Origin: Abyssibius alkaniclasticus
GTDB lineage: Bacteria; Pseudomonadota; Alphaproteobacteria; Rhodobacterales; Rhodobacteraceae
Assembly: GCF_020447305.1 (NCBI RefSeq)
Contig: NZ_CP095732.1
Span: 3,070,501-3,134,500 of the forward strand
Direction of reading: 5' to 3'
DNA length: 64,000 nt
Positions 30,644 through 39,303 of the stretch are shown here, piece by piece. The position numbers and the translations under genes were made by a program. Each line of letters opens with the position of its first letter. Positions within the stretch are counted from its first letter, which is position 1. Below the pieces are notes generated by a model. That model did no database searches. It had not been told where the DNA came from and worked only from the letters and a program-made list of their open reading frames with translations.

Positions 30644-31132
30644 ATACGTTTTCCAGATACGGGCAGCGAACGCGGCAACCCTGATGCCTGTTTTTCCAAG
30701 AACATATCGGCACGTGTCAGATCGTAGGCTTTCTACAACGCGTGACCCAAGTGTGAAATCGTGTTTCCGAGCAAAAACTGCAGTAACCCTGCGCCGAGTG
30801 GCAAGGTTGTGCGTGAAATCGCATTGTTAAAAACTCATTGATTGATCCAGTGGATGAGAGTTGTAGTGTTGCATATGGCGAATATGAAGGCACGCGTTCT
30901 TGGCGGATATGATACCAGCACGAACAGATTCTGAACGCGACAAAGATAAGGCTGAAGTCTGCCAAGACGGCAGGCGGCTATGGTTGCAAGATGGGTTGGT
31001 GGAAAAATGCTGAAACCCGCATGTTTTACGTGCGTGATGGCGCGGCACAACCTAGCGCATAGAGTTCTAGCCTGATACATCTTATGCGCATATGTGGGCC
31101 AGCTGAGATGCTGGCAACTCTTCATTAAATGG
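30644..31132. other. Divergent intergenic region
   Basis: No supported gene in about 490 bp. It should hold the promoters of the beta-barrel gene (leftward) and the DUF3108-like gene (rightward). The nonamer GTGAAATCG occurs twice about 60 bp apart (near 30752 and 30812), which could be chance or a regulator site. I found no clear -35/-10 pair. Confidence 0.35.
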
Positions 31133-31843
31133 ATGTTAAGTTTGGGCCATTTGCGAAACAAATCCCTCGTTCTGCTTTTGGTGACTCTGGTTGATGTTGC
31201 GCTGGATGTCGCATCTGTGAGTGCCCAGTCTTTCGAGCTTCGGTTTGGCAATCGCTTTTTGGGGACACTGGTTTATGAAGACGACAGCGGTGAAACCCGC
31301 GTCGCAGCCAATTTGAGCAATACACCGCTAAGTTTGTTCAATGGCACATTTGAGGCTGCGACCCGTTCCATTCATGCGACAAGCGGGAATAGCCTCGGAG
31401 AATACCGCAGCCTCGGACGGTCGTCGCGAAATACGCGAGAGATTGCGGTTGTGTTCGACCGGGACACAGTTGTTGAAACAAGGATCAACCCGCTATCAGA
31501 GCGCACAGATCTGTCAAATCCGATCAGTGTCACTGATTCAGTAATCGATCCGGTGTCGGCGCTTGGCGCAATACTCTCAGCTTCAGAATGCCCGTCGGAT
31601 CTACGGATATATGACGGGCGCAGGGTCATTTTACTTTCCAACCTTCGTTCTCAACGGGTTGATGACATTCTGTCGTGCGAGCTGCGCTATAGCGTGGTCG
31701 CTGGCCCGGGCCATCTCTCGCCCCTCTATATCCGCGAAATATCGCTCAAACTGAGCTATGTCATTCGTGCAGATACGCAGTTTCTTGGTCGTATGCAGAT
31801 GAGCGCCGGCCTCTGGTCATTGAATATAATTCGTCAAGATTGA
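31133..31843 (+). CDS. Exported DUF3108-like protein
   Basis: 236-residue product from ATG 31133: a signal peptide (hydrophobic VLLLVTLVDVAL, cut near VSAQS), then a beta-rich domain. The pattern, FELRFGNRFLGTLVYED followed by a mid-protein VVETRINPLSE and DPVSALGAILS, resembles the periplasmic DUF3108 family of proteobacteria. No catalytic site is known. No strong ribosome site precedes either this ATG or the GTG at 31094, so the start is uncertain. It is divergent from the barrel gene and convergent with the ligase gene; role unknown, perhaps envelope related. Confidence 0.6.
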   Translation: MLSLGHLRNKSLVLLLVTLVDVALDVASVSAQSFELRFGNRFLGTLVYEDDSGETRVAANLSNTPLSLFNGTFEAATRSIHATSGNSLGEYRSLGRSSRNTREIAVVFDRDTVVETRINPLSERTDLSNPISVTDSVIDPVSALGAILSASECPSDLRIYDGRRVILLSNLRSQRVDDILSCELRYSVVAGPGHLSPLYIREISLKLSYVIRADTQFLGRMQMSAGLWSLNIIRQD

Positions 31844-31943
31844 CGCGCTGTAGCGATTGATCTGTGCTGAATAAATGGGAGTTGAGGCCGGCTATCAGCC
31901 TCGAGCCCCGCAGCTGAACTGCGCAATCCAAGAAATGCATTTC

Positions 31944-33206
31944 CTAATCACGCTTTGGATTCGACGCTAAAATACCCACGCATATGCCAAGCGGGATGAG
32001 CCCCTGATAGTAGTAATATATTCCGTCAACCCAAGCGTAGACAAGAAACACGCTGACCAGGATAAATGCGCAAAGCCTTTCAGGGACATCGCCGGTCAGT
32101 GTTTTCTTTAGCCCGGCGAACCACGACCCAAGGACCAGAAACCCGGCAAAAATCGCGCCGACCCACCCCCAGGAGAAAGCGGCCTCCAACACGATATTAT
32201 GCACATGCGCATGGACAACACCTGCCGCCGGATCAACGAAAATCGCCTGCCCATATCCATGACCGAAGAAAGGTTTTTCTGCAATAAAGTCGAGTATAAC
32301 ACTCCATTCCCACAATCTGTTCGCGGAAAAATCATTTACGGAACTGGAATCAATGAAGCCGATAAAGGAGTTGATGAAGCCGAAATTTTCATTAGGCACC
32401 GATAACTGGGATGATATCGCTGCGCCAACAATAATGCTCAGAATTACTGGCATCAGGGCCTTGCGCAATTCCGCAAAAAGAAAAGCCAAAACAGGAAACA
32501 CCAATATCAGCGCGTAAATGCCGCCGCGACTGCTTGTCCAGAACAATGTAGTCCAAAGTAGAACCAATCCAGCAACAATCAGGGCTTTGGCGCCGCTCTT
32601 TTGAAGCGTTGGAAGAGCCAGCAGGCCAATTCCTACAGCGATACTCAGCGTTAGGGAAAACCCATAAATGCGAACATAGATGAAGCCGGGGATAAAATTT
32701 GGCCATATAAAATAATCAGGCGTTCGTAATAAAAACAATATTGCAACCAAAGGTATGGCCAAAATGACAGAGCCAAAAATTGCTATCAGGACAAACCGTA
32801 TCAGCCGCCGACCGCCTTGCTCAAAAATATAAGCGCCAAAATAGCTCAGGCCCAAAAATAACAGTAAATCGAACAGCTTAAGCGCCGAGTAACGTGGCGA
32901 AACTGCGGAAATTGTGGAATAACCCGCGATAATCAGCAGCACAGCACCAAAAACCCCGGGCAAACATTTTACTGATATAGATCTCAATCTTTCAAGCGCA
33001 CCGGTCGCGATTGCAAAAGATATTACGAGTATATTGAAAATCACCGCCAATGCAGGCGTATAGTAAAGAGCCCTGCGCGGTGGCACCTCAACAACCAACG
33101 GAATTAGCGCCATTAGAGTGGGGAAAACTATAAGAAAAAGTGGAATCCAGTTGCTGTATTTGCGAATTGTCGCGTTGGAGAATGTCGGCATGTGATCTTT
33201 CAGCAT
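31944..33206 (-). CDS. O-antigen ligase/polymerase family membrane protein (Wzy/WaaL-like)
   Basis: 420-residue polytopic protein with about 11-12 membrane segments and a larger periplasmic loop late in the protein. The Wzy_C-type core is visible as TSSRGGIYALIL and the following GHGYGQAIF ... HAHVHNIVLEAAFSWGWVG, where the paired His and Arg match ligases/polymerases that transfer or join lipid-linked oligosaccharides. In a locus with wza-wzb-wzc and a WecA-like enzyme it is most likely the repeat-unit polymerase. ATG 33206 or 33191 can serve as start. Confidence 0.8.
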   Translation of the reverse strand: MLKDHMPTFSNATIRKYSNWIPLFLIVFPTLMALIPLVVEVPPRRALYYTPALAVIFNILVISFAIATGALERLRSISVKCLPGVFGAVLLIIAGYSTISAVSPRYSALKLFDLLLFLGLSYFGAYIFEQGGRRLIRFVLIAIFGSVILAIPLVAILFLLRTPDYFIWPNFIPGFIYVRIYGFSLTLSIAVGIGLLALPTLQKSGAKALIVAGLVLLWTTLFWTSSRGGIYALILVFPVLAFLFAELRKALMPVILSIIVGAAISSQLSVPNENFGFINSFIGFIDSSSVNDFSANRLWEWSVILDFIAEKPFFGHGYGQAIFVDPAAGVVHAHVHNIVLEAAFSWGWVGAIFAGFLVLGSWFAGLKKTLTGDVPERLCAFILVSVFLVYAWVDGIYYYYQGLIPLGICVGILASNPKRD

Positions 33207-33545
33207 GAGGATCTTGAACGCACGATATCCAAAATATCTTGTGGCGCAATCCCAAATAGCCTTTGAAAATCAGACCGACGTTTTCGAGCGAACCCATCCA
33301 GAGAAGTTTCAGGCCTTCGACGCAGGACAGGGGCGTGTCAAATTCCCGCCCCTCGGCCTACAAGTTAAACTGGTCATCTTCTATAGAGACTGTTCCTTGT
33401 AGTGCAGTCATGAGCCGGCGGTTTCTGTTCAAGTCGAGCCGTTGGGCTGAATGCCGCGGCAGCGAAGTGTCGTGGCAATATGCAGGTTGACTTGTCACAG
33501 AAACCTCCACTTTTCCGGGGCAGTCAATTGGTGTTTTGCCATCAG
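33207..33545. other. Intergenic region between ligase and transferase genes
   Basis: About 340 bp without a supported gene, between two leftward genes. A 9-bp inverted pair, GGTTTCTGT near 33417 and ACAGAAACC near 33500, lies about 75 bp apart; its meaning is unknown. A minus-strand frame ending near 33358 reads partly protein-like but overlaps the transferase gene in another frame and lacks a convincing start. Confidence 0.35.
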
Positions 33546-34625
33546 TTAACCTGGGCCCAAGTCTCGCCGTTTGAGGATTATGTAGCTCACGCCGTAGAGA
33601 AACGCGATGCCGGCAAGAAAAATCAATGCCGAAGCGGTGTCCAGAACGCCGCTTGCAGCCGCAACAAGCGTTAACAGCGGCATACTCCACATCAGGATAC
33701 TGGTGACAGGGTTTTGAGAGTGCGGCACAGCGGCAAATCCTGCCAATGTCTTTGCCCATGTGCGATGCACCAGATGGTGCAGATGGGCGCTATCCGGCTC
33801 TCCGGGATGGGCATGTCGGTCGATTTGACGCCGAACAATGGAGGCCAGCGTTTCTGTTGCCGGATATCCCAAAATCAGCAGGCTCACCCAGGGGGATACC
33901 TCCGGATTGCGGGCGGGCAACATTACTGCGAGAGCCGCAACAAAAAATCCACAAAAATACGCGCCGGCATCGCCAAGGAACAGTTTTCCAAAAGGAAAAT
34001 TGACCACAAAGAACCCCAGGACTATGGCCGCCATCAGCACCGACAGATTGACCAGAACAAAGTCTTCAACCCGCCAGCCAACCAGTGCGAAAGACGCCAG
34101 AATGAACAAAACGGTACCCGAAGCAAGCCCGTGAAAACCATCGATCATATTGATCGCATTTGCCAAGCCGCCCATTGCAATGGCTGTAAAACCCAGCGCA
34201 ACCAGGGAATATGCCAACAGCGCATCGGCGCCCCAGACATCGACATAGGTAATCGCGTAGCCGGTTAGTAAAGAGAAAATAACGCCCGAGAAGATGGTGG
34301 CCATCAACCTTGTGCGCACGCGCACTTTTTTTGTCAGGTCTTCGGCCAGTCCAAACGCAAACGCCGGCAGGCCCGCCAAGCCGATAAATCCAAAAAGCTC
34401 TCTGGCTTCACCCTCCAGAAAAAGCCAGGTTGCAAAATACCCGATTATCAGGGGAACGCCACCGATGCGGGGGGTCGGATGGTAATGAAATTTCTGAACC
34501 CCAAGATTTGTATCGAGGCTGAATTTGCCGTGGAGGTTTTTGGATACGACCAGAATGAGACTGGCGAGCAAAGAAACAAAGGCGCCAACCATGATTCCTT
34601 CGATGCTTTCAAAAAAGAAATTCAC
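33546..34625 (-). CDS. WecA/MraY-family undecaprenyl-phosphate glycosyl-1-phosphate transferase
   Basis: Starts polysaccharide repeat units by placing a sugar-phosphate on undecaprenyl phosphate. The 359-residue membrane protein has about ten hydrophobic segments and the family sites: HYHPTPRIGGVPLI near the N-terminus, GLAEDLTKKVRVRTRL (Asp-rich loop), NAINMIDGFHGLASG and KLFLGDAGAYFCGF, then HLHHLVHR near residue 285. The start is GTG 34625, 6 nt after AGGGA. It probably provides the initiating step for the Wzy-dependent polymer of this locus. Confidence 0.9.
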   Translation of the reverse strand: MNFFFESIEGIMVGAFVSLLASLILVVSKNLHGKFSLDTNLGVQKFHYHPTPRIGGVPLIIGYFATWLFLEGEARELFGFIGLAGLPAFAFGLAEDLTKKVRVRTRLMATIFSGVIFSLLTGYAITYVDVWGADALLAYSLVALGFTAIAMGGLANAINMIDGFHGLASGTVLFILASFALVGWRVEDFVLVNLSVLMAAIVLGFFVVNFPFGKLFLGDAGAYFCGFFVAALAVMLPARNPEVSPWVSLLILGYPATETLASIVRRQIDRHAHPGEPDSAHLHHLVHRTWAKTLAGFAAVPHSQNPVTSILMWSMPLLTLVAAASGVLDTASALIFLAGIAFLYGVSYIILKRRDLGPG

Positions 34626-35366
34626 AATCTGTCCCTACAAAGCCTCGGTCGACTTTTATCGAATATGGTTGACGTTACTTCTTACATTTTAACAGGATGG
34701 AAGGTTCGGCAACTCTTGAAGCGGACTCAACCACAATTTGACTAAACAATTTCATGTCTGCAAAGCAAGCGGGGATTGGTTGACTGTTGCATCCCCAAAG
34801 ATCGGTCACCTGCTATCCATACTTAGCTTAATTCCCACCAACTATGTCACTGTTCAAATTGATTCTACCAGAGGTTAATAGATGAATATTATATAAGTGT
34901 ATACCGTGTGTTCGCGCCCGTCAGATGCCGGAACTGGACATTGCGGTGAGCCGTTACCTTTCTTGCCGATGGCAATTCGCTAGCAACTTTTTCAAACCGC
35001 ACAAGACATCAACGAATGCGTGTGTTGCAGGCCAAACTACGATAGCACGATATTGCAACCCAAGTTCCTATATTTTGCGACAATTTTAAGGCGCATTGGT
35101 GAATGTTGCGGTTCAATAAAGTTGTGAAACAGGCTGAGCAAACCTTCATAGCCTATCACTTTTTAACAAAGTATTGATTTCAGCCCAGCACCGTTCGTTA
35201 GTGGCATTTTCTGAGCCAGACTGCCCATAAATGTCTGCATACGCGAGAATGCCAAAGCCGGAATATCTCTAGGTTGTGCTGGCCAAGCAGAACCGGTATT
35301 GGCATGTTGAGTTGGGATGAACCACGATACCGTTCGATTATCTTCAAAAGATGGTAGCACTTTAGA
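34626..35366. other. Long AT-rich intergenic region before wza
   Basis: 741 bp with no supported gene on either strand, clearly AT-richer than the rest of the window. It separates the leftward WecA-like gene from the rightward wza operon and so must hold both promoters. A short minus-strand frame at 35163-35360 has no family likeness or start site. I see no clear repeat or operator. Confidence 0.4.
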
Positions 35367-36452
35367 ATGTCAATCAGTCAGTTTCATATTCTATTTTCAT
35401 CTGCCTTTCTCATGGCGAGTGTCAGCGGCTGTTCAATCAGTGAAACTTCGCTGCCCGTCGGGGGGGAGGGTCGTGATCAGGCGATAGAGGAGGCGCTTCC
35501 GGGGGCGGAAATCGTAGAACTGACCGAGTCAAATGTCCGGCAATACTCTCCAGAAGCGGCCAGTATTCCTGCGACCTCTGCAATTCCGGATGAGGGTGTT
35601 TGGACCTATCGTGTTGGTGCGGGCGACATTCTTAGGATCATTGTATGGGGCGTATCCGAGCTTAATGATGCATCGCAGCCTATTGAAGGCGTGCCCGCGC
35701 CGGGCACTGTTGTGCAGGCAAATGGCGATGTTTTCTTCCCCTATGTCGGCACATTCAACGTGGCCGGTAAAACCGTCCCCGAAATCCGCCAAGAGCTGGC
35801 TACTTTGCTGTCCGAATATTTTCCCGACCCACAGGTAGAGGTTCGGGTGGCAGAGTTTAATTCTCAAACCGCTGTTATTGCTGGCGCGGTCGCGAATCCG
35901 GCTCGATATGCGCTTGAGATAACACCGACATACTTGCTTGATCTGGTGGCCAAGGCGCGCCAAAATGTTGATATTGCTGACATATCACGGGTGACCATTC
36001 GCCGTGGCGGGCATACGTATTTTGTCAATCTGGATGCTTTCGTGCGGTCCGGTCGTGTCGGGTCGAATCCGCTGATATTGGATGGTGATACCATTTTCGT
36101 GCCCGAGCGTATCCCGCAGGAGGCATTTGTTTTGGGTGAGGTCACGCGAACCTCTTCGATCGACATCACAAATCGTGACGTGAGCCTGACGCAAATACTA
36201 AGCGAGTCTGGCGGGCTGAATGCACGGGATGCCGACGCAAGGGGTGTTTTTGTTTTCCGTCGGTCCGGACAGAATGTTACCGTTTTTCAGCTGAATTTGA
36301 CAAATCCAAGTGCTTATTTGACTGGCGCCCGTTTTTCGATCAAGGCGCAAGACGTTGTCTATGTGACAGCTGCTCCCGTCACGCTCTGGAATCGTCTGAT
36401 CTCCGATCTGTTGCCCAGCGTCGGGCTTTACCAGACTGCTGACGGGCTATGA
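35367..36452 (+). CDS. wza: Polysaccharide export outer-membrane lipoprotein, Wza type
   Basis: Forms the outer-membrane export channel for capsule/exopolysaccharide. The 361-residue precursor has a signal peptide with lipobox VSGC (Cys22), then the Poly_export domain starting TYRVGAGDILRIIVWG (about residue 80) with GDVFFPYVGTFNVAGKT, and two SLBB-like domains (AVIAGAVANPARYAL and FVLGEVTRTSSIDI). It is the first of three tightly coupled genes with wzb and wzc (4-nt overlaps). The ATG follows no strong ribosome site. Confidence 0.93.
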   Translation: MSISQFHILFSSAFLMASVSGCSISETSLPVGGEGRDQAIEEALPGAEIVELTESNVRQYSPEAASIPATSAIPDEGVWTYRVGAGDILRIIVWGVSELNDASQPIEGVPAPGTVVQANGDVFFPYVGTFNVAGKTVPEIRQELATLLSEYFPDPQVEVRVAEFNSQTAVIAGAVANPARYALEITPTYLLDLVAKARQNVDIADISRVTIRRGGHTYFVNLDAFVRSGRVGSNPLILDGDTIFVPERIPQEAFVLGEVTRTSSIDITNRDVSLTQILSESGGLNARDADARGVFVFRRSGQNVTVFQLNLTNPSAYLTGARFSIKAQDVVYVTAAPVTLWNRLISDLLPSVGLYQTADGL

Positions 36453-36886
36453 TTGTTAGGTCGATATTGGTCGTTTGCACCGGGAATATCTGCCGCTCGC
36501 CAATTGGTGAGCGCATCCTTGCGGCGCTCTGCCCGGATATCGACGTTTCATCGGCTGGCATTGGTGCGCTTGTCGGCAAGGGAATAGATGCCGATGCGGC
36601 GCTGGTCGCCGCGCAACATGGCGTGAAAACGACAGACCATGTTGCCCGCCAAATTACCAGCGATATGCTTTCTTCGCATGAACTGGTGCTGGCAATGGCG
36701 CCGGAACATCGCCGCCATATTGGTGAGTATTTTCCACAAGCTTTTGGCAAGACAATGCTTTTTGACAAGTGGGAGGGCGATCATGGCATTGAAGACCCCT
36801 ATCGCAAGTCTGCTGAAATGCACAAGTTGGTCTTTCTTGAAATTAGAAAGGCCGCCGAAAGCTGGCGGCGCCGGCTTTCGCAATGA
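36449..36886 (+). CDS. wzb: Low-molecular-weight protein-tyrosine phosphatase, Wzb type
   Basis: Cytosolic phosphatase that removes phosphate from the tyrosine cluster of the Wzc kinase. The 145-residue product has the P-loop Cys10-Thr-Gly-Asn-Ile-Cys-Arg16-Ser and the general acid Asp116 in EDPYRKS, with normal family length. It overlaps wza and wzc by 4 nt each, the classic wza-wzb-wzc order, which supports Wzc as its substrate. Confidence 0.94.
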   Translation: MIVRSILVVCTGNICRSPIGERILAALCPDIDVSSAGIGALVGKGIDADAALVAAQHGVKTTDHVARQITSDMLSSHELVLAMAPEHRRHIGEYFPQAFGKTMLFDKWEGDHGIEDPYRKSAEMHKLVFLEIRKAAESWRRRLSQ

Positions 36887-39039
36887 AAATGGAAAACCGC
36901 GTGGATCAAAAAAATCAATATGCCGATGACGAAATCGACCTGGGCGAAGTGTTTCTGGTAATTTGGTCAAAACGGCTTCGTATTGTCTTTTGTATCATTT
37001 TGTTTTCTGCCATCGGCTTTCTTGTCGCCAAGTCGCAGCCCGATATTTACCAGGCAAGCGCTTTGGTGCAACTCGAAGAGCGCGGCACTGGCATTGAGCT
37101 TCCGGTGGAGCTTCTGGCGCTGGGCGGCTCCTCCGGCAATCGATCTGCGACCGAGATAGAAATTCTGAAATCCAGAACCGTTGCGCTTGAGGCTGTGCAA
37201 GAGTTGCAACTTTTCATTGAAGCAACACCACTTCGCATTCCGATTCTCAGCAATATATTGGGCAATCTGAATATTCCGCATTCCAATGCAGCATGGCTTG
37301 AACCCTATTCCTGGGAAAATGAGGCGATTGAAGTTGGATTGCTTCGCGTGCCTGAGGCCTGGGTCGGGCTGCCATTGATCGTCGTCAAAACAAGTGAGAA
37401 TACGTTTTCTGTCGAATTGCCGGATGGCACGGTTCGCTCTGGAACTGTGGGCAATCCGATTGAAGATGGGGCGGAGACATTTAACTTGCGGATCGATCGT
37501 CTGGTTGGACCTGACAGACGGCAATTCAGTGTTACTTATAACGACCCCTTAGAGGTGGCCACCGAACTCGCAGAAGATCTTGGTGTATCGGAAGTTGGGC
37601 GCCAATCTTCGATTTTGCGGCTGACTTATCGCCACAGCGTAAGGGAAAACTCGGCGGAAATATTGGATGCGATTCTTGGCGCCTATGTGCGGCAAAATGT
37701 TCAACGCGGCTCGGCAGCTGCGGAAAAAAGCATTGCGTTCATAGAGGAGCGATTGCCCAGTGCCGAAGAGCAAGTGAACGCGGCCCAAACAGCCCTGAAT
37801 ACATATCAACGCTCGGTCGCATCTGTTGATTTGACACTTGAGACCGAGCAAGTTCTATCAGCCGCCGCCGCACTTGAAGCACAGCTCAATGAACTTGATC
37901 TGCAGCAAGCACAGTTGCTTTTAGAGGTTACGCCAAATCATCCAAGCTATAAGCGGCTTGAAGAAAATCGCACGATTTTACAAGAACAACTGGAACGCAT
38001 CCGGGAGCAAACTCAGGATCTACCGGAACAGCAACTGGAGGTTTTCAACTTTAGCCGGGACCTGCAAGTCGCTCAGGAAATTTATCAATCTTTGCTGCAG
38101 CGCCGTCAGGAATTGCAGGTTGCACGCGCATCAACCATCGGCAATATCCGCGTTATTGACAGCGCACTTGCGTTGTCGGAACCGGTAGCCCCTGCCACAA
38201 GCCGGATTGTTTTACTGAGTGCGGTTTTAGGGTTGGTGGCGGCTGTAAGCACAATATTCATCGGGAAATTCCTGAGCCGCTCTATTGGGAGCGTGCAGGA
38301 TATCGAAAAGTCCGGTGTTACGGTTCTGGGCACCGTTGCAATTTCCAAATACTCTGCTCGCATCAATAACAAGGCGAAGAAGCTGCCCATTCTTGCGGTT
38401 GAGAATCCAAAGGATTTGAGTGTTGAATCACTCCGCTCGCTGCGCACATCGCTCCATTTTGCAATGATCGACGCGAGATCAAAATCGATCGCAATCACCT
38501 CAGCGCTTCCCAATACTGGCAAGTCGTTTATATCCGTCAATCTTGCAACGGTGATCGCACAATCTGGAATGAAGGTTGTTGTTGTCGACGCCGACCTCAG
38601 GCGCGGTGTGCAGCGCAAATATTTCAACTGCGCGGCAAACAGCAATGGGCTGACCGAAATCCTGGCCAATGATGCGGAATTGGACGCGGCTATACAAAAG
38701 GGTCCAATTGATAATCTTTACTATATTCCGGCAGGAAAAGTGCCGCCAAACCCATCCGAGCTACTCATGCGGGGCGTGTTTCAAGACATTGTCGGAAAAC
38801 TTACTACTGAATTCGAATATGTCATTTTCGATACGCCCCCCATCGGACTGGTGAGCGATGCAGCTATAATTTCAAAATATGTAGGCGCATCATTGATTGT
38901 CGCACGCCATTTGGTAACGAGCCAATCTGAGTTTGAATCGGCAATCAAGGCAATGGAGCGCAGCGGCGAAAAATTCTCGGGAGCGATACTGAACGCATTC
39001 AAACCAGAAGGTTCCGAAGGAAAATATGGATATTATTGA
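36883..39039 (+). CDS. wzc: Polysaccharide co-polymerase and BY-type tyrosine kinase, Wzc type
   Basis: Inner-membrane chain-length regulator with a cytosolic autokinase domain. The 718-residue protein has a first membrane segment near 30-48 (FCIILFSAIGFLVAK), a long periplasmic part with coiled coils, a second membrane segment near 440 (SAVLGLVAAVSTIFI), and a kinase domain with Walker A LPNTGKSFIS, Walker A' VVVVDADLRRG and Walker B YVIFDTPPIGLVSDAA. The C-terminal tyrosine cluster is short (KYGYY) compared with enterobacterial Wzc. It overlaps wzb and is the last gene of the operon. Confidence 0.94.
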   Translation: MKMENRVDQKNQYADDEIDLGEVFLVIWSKRLRIVFCIILFSAIGFLVAKSQPDIYQASALVQLEERGTGIELPVELLALGGSSGNRSATEIEILKSRTVALEAVQELQLFIEATPLRIPILSNILGNLNIPHSNAAWLEPYSWENEAIEVGLLRVPEAWVGLPLIVVKTSENTFSVELPDGTVRSGTVGNPIEDGAETFNLRIDRLVGPDRRQFSVTYNDPLEVATELAEDLGVSEVGRQSSILRLTYRHSVRENSAEILDAILGAYVRQNVQRGSAAAEKSIAFIEERLPSAEEQVNAAQTALNTYQRSVASVDLTLETEQVLSAAAALEAQLNELDLQQAQLLLEVTPNHPSYKRLEENRTILQEQLERIREQTQDLPEQQLEVFNFSRDLQVAQEIYQSLLQRRQELQVARASTIGNIRVIDSALALSEPVAPATSRIVLLSAVLGLVAAVSTIFIGKFLSRSIGSVQDIEKSGVTVLGTVAISKYSARINNKAKKLPILAVENPKDLSVESLRSLRTSLHFAMIDARSKSIAITSALPNTGKSFISVNLATVIAQSGMKVVVVDADLRRGVQRKYFNCAANSNGLTEILANDAELDAAIQKGPIDNLYYIPAGKVPPNPSELLMRGVFQDIVGKLTTEFEYVIFDTPPIGLVSDAAIISKYVGASLIVARHLVTSQSEFESAIKAMERSGEKFSGAILNAFKPEGSEGKYGYY

Positions 39040-39303
39040 TGTGATGCTCGCAAGCAAAATATTGGGGCTATTTCATTGAACCCGTTTGCACCATGTTCAA
39101 AAAAGAACGCTCATTCCTTCCGCCAAGACCCTGAATTGTTGGAGTTCCCTTGAAGTCTGATCTGTGATTCACCCTGTTTGGAAGCATGGATCATGTCAGC
39201 ACCTTTGCCGAAGGAACCTCAGTTCGATCTTCTAAAACCGGATCTCCATTCTGCGCAGTCCATCTGCCTTACGCTGACCCTGCTTTCCGGTGGTAGCATT
39301 GTG

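Noticed and set aside
33417-33505. Inverted pair GGTTTCTGT and ACAGAAACC as insertion-sequence ends
   Set aside because: Only nine bases, no transposase or target duplication between or around them; likely chance.
39040-39303. Suspected transposase fragment in the gap after wzc, reading KEPQFDLLKPDL on the plus strand
   Set aside because: The reading recalls transposase N-termini, but I could not match it to a named family and it breaks up within about 40 codons.
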